This document shows positions 7,985 to 10,569 of a stretch of 10,569 nucleotides of DNA, in pieces (position 1 is the stretch's first letter; each line of letters starts with the position of its first letter). The notes beneath the pieces were generated by a model. That model was not told where the DNA came from. It ran no database searches and saw only the letters and a list, made by a program, of their open reading frames with translations. The stretch spans positions 75,565 to 86,133 of the forward strand of contig JAHZDG010000007.1 in assembly GCA_019422485.1 (NCBI GenBank), read 5' to 3'. This DNA comes from Alistipes sp. (GTDB taxonomy: Bacteria > Bacteroidota > Bacteroidia > Bacteroidales > Rikenellaceae). Position numbers and translations under genes: made by a program.

Positions 7985-8985
7985 TTTATGTTTTTCAGAG
8001 GTTGTTTATGGAGAATTTCTACTAATTCGGCGATGGTTCCGACGGCCTGATGATCGATGAGATACGCTTCCGGAGTGATCTCGATTTCATAGGCCGCATC
8101 GGATTGATTGTCGATAAAGAAACCGTTGCGGGAGAGGGCTTTCAGAACCATGTTGTACCGGCGTCCCTCGCCGGAGACCCTGATCGGGTACCGTCGGGCG
8201 TTGTCGATGCGGAAGAGCCCCAGATCCAGGTCGAATTTCACCCCTTCCCGTTCGAAAAAATGGCCCATGTCACCCGAGAGGGATAAGTCTTCGGGCGTTC
8301 CGATTTTCAGTTCTTTACCTTTGTCGATCAGCCAGATGCGGTCGGCTATCTGAAGTGCCAGTTCCAGATCGTGTGTCGAGAGGAATATTGTTTTGTGTTT
8401 CGTACGCGACAGTTGCTGGAGCAGCTGCATGATTTCCACTTTGCTGGGGTAGTCCAGAAAGGCGGTCGGCTCATCCAGAAAGATGACCGGAGTTTCCTGC
8501 ACCAGCGCCTTGGCGATCATGACTTTCTGTCGTTCACCGTCGCTGAGGGTCTGAATCATGCGGCCATGGAGGGGTTCGATACCTACCGTAGCTATCGCTT
8601 CATCGACGATTTGCCGATCCTTTTTGGAAAGTTTGCCCCAGAAACCGGTGTAAGGACTTCGTCCCATGCCGATCAGCTCTTCGATGGTCATGTTGCTCAG
8701 GTGGATGCGCTCGGTCAGCACCACGCCGATGACTTTGGCCAATTGGGCGTCGGTATAGCTTTTGAGATTCCGCTCTTCAAGATAAATCGCTCCGGACAAG
8801 GGAGGTTGAAAGGCGGCCAGCGTTCGGAGTAAGGTCGATTTTCCGGCCCCGTTAGGCCCGAGTAGGCAGGTCAGTTCGCCGCTTCGGAGCGAGGCGTTGA
8901 TGTCGCGAGTGATGATCGTATCGCCGTGTTTCGTGCGGTAACCGGTCGTCAGATTTTCTACCCGTATGGTTGTGTTTTCGCTCAT
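7981..8985 (-). CDS. btuD: BtuD/FepC-like ABC transporter ATP-binding protein with C-terminal extension
   Basis: The cytoplasmic ATPase that powers import through the adjacent permease, most likely of a corrinoid. Residues 5-240 form a complete ABC ATPase: Walker A GPNGAGKST (43-51), signature LSDGE (147-151) in place of LSGGQ, Walker B VIFLDEP (167-173), D-loop FLDYP (176-180) and H-loop His205 in STHD. At 334 residues it is about 80 longer than a plain BtuD or FepC. Residues 245-334 are an extra domain of mixed hydrophobic and charged character with no motif I recognise. The start is fixed by an ATGA overlap with the permease stop (8982-8985), and its stop overlaps the CobJ-CbiC start. BtuD is inferred from the cobalamin operon; on sequence alone, iron-siderophore or heme import (FecCD family) cannot be excluded. 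Confidence 0.9.
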   Translation of the reverse strand: MSENTTIRVENLTTGYRTKHGDTIITRDINASLRSGELTCLLGPNGAGKSTLLRTLAAFQPPLSGAIYLEERNLKSYTDAQLAKVIGVVLTERIHLSNMTIEELIGMGRSPYTGFWGKLSKKDRQIVDEAIATVGIEPLHGRMIQTLSDGERQKVMIAKALVQETPVIFLDEPTAFLDYPSKVEIMQLLQQLSRTKHKTIFLSTHDLELALQIADRIWLIDKGKELKIGTPEDLSLSGDMGHFFEREGVKFDLDLGLFRIDNARRYPIRVSGEGRRYNMVLKALSRNGFFIDNQSDAAYEIEITPEAYLIDHQAVGTIAELVEILHKQPLKNIK

Positions 8986-10013
8986 CGTTCCGATTTTCTT
9001 TTGTTAAACAATACCCACATGACTACCGGGGCCCCCACCAGGGCGGTGACCGAATTGACCGGTAGAGCCCCTTCGAAGCCTGGCATCCGGGCGATCAGGT
9101 TGCAGACGAGGGCCAGTGAGGCTCCTGCGCACAGGGAGGCGGGCAACAGCACGGCGTGATTCGAGGTGTGGAATATGCCCCGGCAGATGTGTGGCACGGC
9201 CAGTCCGAGAAAGACGATGGGGCCGCAGTAAGCTGTCACGATGGCGACCAGCACCCCGGCACAGGAGATGACCAGCAGGCGGGCGCGTTTGATGTTGAGG
9301 CCGAGATTCCGGGCATAGGCATCGCCCAAAAGCAGCAGGTTGAGGGTCTTGGTCAGCAGGAAGGAGAAGGGCAGGACGGCGAGCATGATCACGACGAACA
9401 CGGTGGTTTGTCCGCCCGATACGCGGGCGAAGCTGCCGAGTCCCCAAATGACATAGGCCCGGATGTCCTCCTCGGCGCTGAAGAACTTGAGTACGCCGAT
9501 GATGGCCGTGGCGATATAGCCGATCATCACGCCCATGATCAGCAGCGAGACGTTTCCTCTCACTTTTTGCGATACATAGGCGATCAGGGCCATGATCAGC
9601 AGCGAGCCGGCGATGGCGGAGAGGGTGAGGGTCACTTCGCCGATGAATCCGAGTTTGCTGAGGGCTACACCTCCGATGCTTCCGGACAACAGGATGACGA
9701 AAGCGACCCCAAGGCTGGCCCCGGAACTGATTCCCAGGACCGAGGGTCCGGCGAGTGGATTGCGGAAGACGGTCTGCATCATCAGGCCGCTGACGGCCAG
9801 TCCGGCTCCGGCCATCACGGCGGTCAGTGACTGAGGAATGCGGGATTTGAGGATGATGTTGCGCCAGATGGCATTTTCTTCTTCCCCGAACAGTACCTTA
9901 ATGACGGATCGGACCGGAATTTCGACCGACCCCAACACGAGGTTCAGAATGAAGAAGACCGCAATCGAGGCGATCAATAGTAACATCAAGAGGGAAGTGT
10001 GTCGTTCTTTCAT
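8982..10013 (-). CDS. btuC: FecCD/BtuC-family ABC transporter permease
   Basis: An inner-membrane permease subunit of 343 residues, within the usual size for the BtuC/FecCD family, which typically has ten membrane segments. Hydrophobic segments are evident from residue 8 onward (LLMLLLIASIAVFFILNLVL). Family motifs are SRIPQSLTAVMAGAGLAVSG (57-76), QTVFRNPLAGPSVLGISSGA (80-99), the ATPase-coupling segment GDAYARNLGLNIKRAR (230-245), GPIVFLGLAVPHICR (264-278) and a closing ALPVNSVTALVGAPV (316-330). The frame is open further upstream to 10145, but the 44 extra residues are polar, unlike any family N-terminus, and lie inside the substrate-binding gene. The ATG at 10013 gives a normal N-terminus and overlaps the upstream stop in ATGA (10010-10013), so it is chosen. 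Corrinoid specificity is inferred from operon context; the family also carries heme and siderophores. Confidence 0.93.
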   Translation of the reverse strand: MKERHTSLLMLLLIASIAVFFILNLVLGSVEIPVRSVIKVLFGEEENAIWRNIILKSRIPQSLTAVMAGAGLAVSGLMMQTVFRNPLAGPSVLGISSGASLGVAFVILLSGSIGGVALSKLGFIGEVTLTLSAIAGSLLIMALIAYVSQKVRGNVSLLIMGVMIGYIATAIIGVLKFFSAEEDIRAYVIWGLGSFARVSGGQTTVFVVIMLAVLPFSFLLTKTLNLLLLGDAYARNLGLNIKRARLLVISCAGVLVAIVTAYCGPIVFLGLAVPHICRGIFHTSNHAVLLPASLCAGASLALVCNLIARMPGFEGALPVNSVTALVGAPVVMWVLFNKRKSER

Positions 10014-10569
10014 TTGAGCAGATGATAATAGGTCGGGGTATGATCCGGCAGGATGTCGGGATGGAATACCGCGATGAAGTCGGCCAGTACGACTTCCGGT
10101 TCCACCGGCATGGATTCGTAAAACGGAACTTGTTTCATGTTGCAATAGATCACGCCGTGCTTTTTCCAGGCTTTAAAGTCGGTGTAGCGTTTGTCCTGGG
10201 CCTCCAGTGCGTCGTACCCGAACTCGCCGTCAAAACTGTTGACAATGCGCCAGTAGTCGGCGTTGGCGGCATTCGTATAGATGGTTTCGTAATTGAGGGT
10301 GACGCCTCCGGATTCCTCGTTGTCTTTCAGAAAGTAATCGGCCCCGGCGTCTCTGAATATTTGGGCCAGGAAGCTCTTCCCTCCGACGGCATACCAGTTT
10401 CCTCCCCGCATTTCGCCGCTAAAGACTGTGGGGCGCTGTTTGACCGAATCGGTCATCGCTTTCAGTTCGTTGTAACGTTTTTCAATGCCGGCGAAGCTGG
10501 TATTGGCCTGAGCTTCGGTGCCGGTCAGCAGACCGACCACTTTCAGCCATTCGGCCTGACCGAGCGGGG
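10010..10569 (-). CDS. btuF: Periplasmic ABC substrate-binding protein (BtuF-like), 5' end cut by window
   Basis: The C-terminal 185 residues of a substrate-binding protein of the BtuF/FhuD/FepB family; the frame stays open past the right edge, so signal peptide and N-terminal lobe are outside. The visible part opens with PLGQAEWLK, the start of the long interlobe helix in this family. It continues with a GNWYAVGGKSFLAQIFRDAG segment, a DYWRIVNS segment, YTDFKAWKKHGVIYCNMKQVPFYE and a closing VVLADFIAVFHPDILPD. These Trp/Tyr-rich motifs and the FIAVFHP ending are typical of Bacteroidetes members. A GTG at 10540-10538 is an internal Val codon, not a start, because the family homology continues upstream of it. 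The stop overlaps the permease start. Binding of cobalamin or another corrinoid is inferred from the operon; a heme or siderophore ligand is an alternative. Confidence 0.87.
   Translation of the reverse strand, partial: PLGQAEWLKVVGLLTGTEAQANTSFAGIEKRYNELKAMTDSVKQRPTVFSGEMRGGNWYAVGGKSFLAQIFRDAGADYFLKDNEESGGVTLNYETIYTNAANADYWRIVNSFDGEFGYDALEAQDKRYTDFKAWKKHGVIYCNMKQVPFYESMPVEPEVVLADFIAVFHPDILPDHTPTYYHLLK

Noticed and set aside
7343..8050. Plus-strand open frame of 235 codons spanning the btuD/cobJ-cbiC junction
   Set aside because: It is antisense to two well-supported genes and shows no family similarity that I can recognise.
9156..9830. Plus-strand open frame of 224 codons, very rich in Asp, Glu, Gly, His and Gln
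   Set aside because: The composition is what results from reading the reverse complement of the hydrophobic permease; there is no motif or start context, and the btuC call opposite is strong.
10014..10145. Upstream extension of the permease to a start at 10145
   Set aside because: The added 44 residues are polar, not a permease N-terminus, and overlap the substrate-binding gene by 136 bases; the ATGA start at 10013 is preferred.
10538..10540. GTG as the start of the substrate-binding protein
   Set aside because: Coding similarity to the interlobe helix (PLGQAEWLK) continues upstream to the window edge, so this is an internal valine codon.
1..10569. Search for a cobalamin riboswitch, promoter, terminator, tRNA, CRISPR, insertion sequence or repeat
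   Set aside because: All bases are within overlapping coding frames, and I saw no structure, direct or inverted repeat, or AT-rich break that would support any of these.

Overview
The window is one uninterrupted stretch of a cobalamin (vitamin B12) operon, with all nine genes on the minus strand, so transcription runs from the right edge to the left edge. The gene set is that of the anaerobic, early-cobalt pathway: CbiG and CbiD are present, and no CobG or CobNST is seen. The fusion architecture (CobJ-CbiC, CbiE-CbiT, CbiG-CobM, CobK-CbiD), the general lack of Shine-Dalgarno sequences and the extended BtuD-type ATPase point to a Bacteroidetes (Bacteroidales-like) anaerobe of moderately high G+C. 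No genus can be named from the sequence alone.

Layout in transcription order: (1) 10569-7981, a corrinoid-type ABC importer: substrate-binding protein (5' end outside the window), FecCD/BtuC permease, and a BtuD-like ATPase with an extra C-terminal domain. (2) 7984-1830, four two-domain fusion enzymes carrying eight corrin-ring reactions: CobJ/CbiH-CbiC, CobL (CbiE-CbiT), CbiG-CobM/CbiF and CobK/CbiJ-CbiD. (3) 1833-538, cobyrinate a,c-diamide synthase CbiA. (4) 541-1, a PduO-type corrinoid adenosyltransferase whose 3' end runs off the window.

Together these enzymes take cobalt-precorrin-3 through ring contraction, C11 methylation, lactone opening, C1 methylation, reduction, C5/C15 methylation with decarboxylation and methyl migration to cobyrinic acid. 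CbiA then amidates the a and c side chains and the adenosyltransferase adds the upper axial ligand. Not seen here, and expected in flanking DNA or elsewhere: cobalt chelatase (CbiK/CbiX), precorrin-2 C20-methyltransferase (CbiL/CobI), CbiP, CbiB and the nucleotide-loop genes (CobU/T/S/C).

All eight gene junctions overlap: seven by the 4-base ATGA arrangement and one by 8 bases. There is therefore no intergenic base in the window, and no promoter, terminator, riboswitch, RNA gene, repeat or mobile element is visible. The pathway itself is well known. What merits a second look is the organisation (gapless coupling, order of domains in the fusions), a Cys in the CbiT SAM loop, and the ATPase C-terminal domain. 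I see no sign of an undescribed system.
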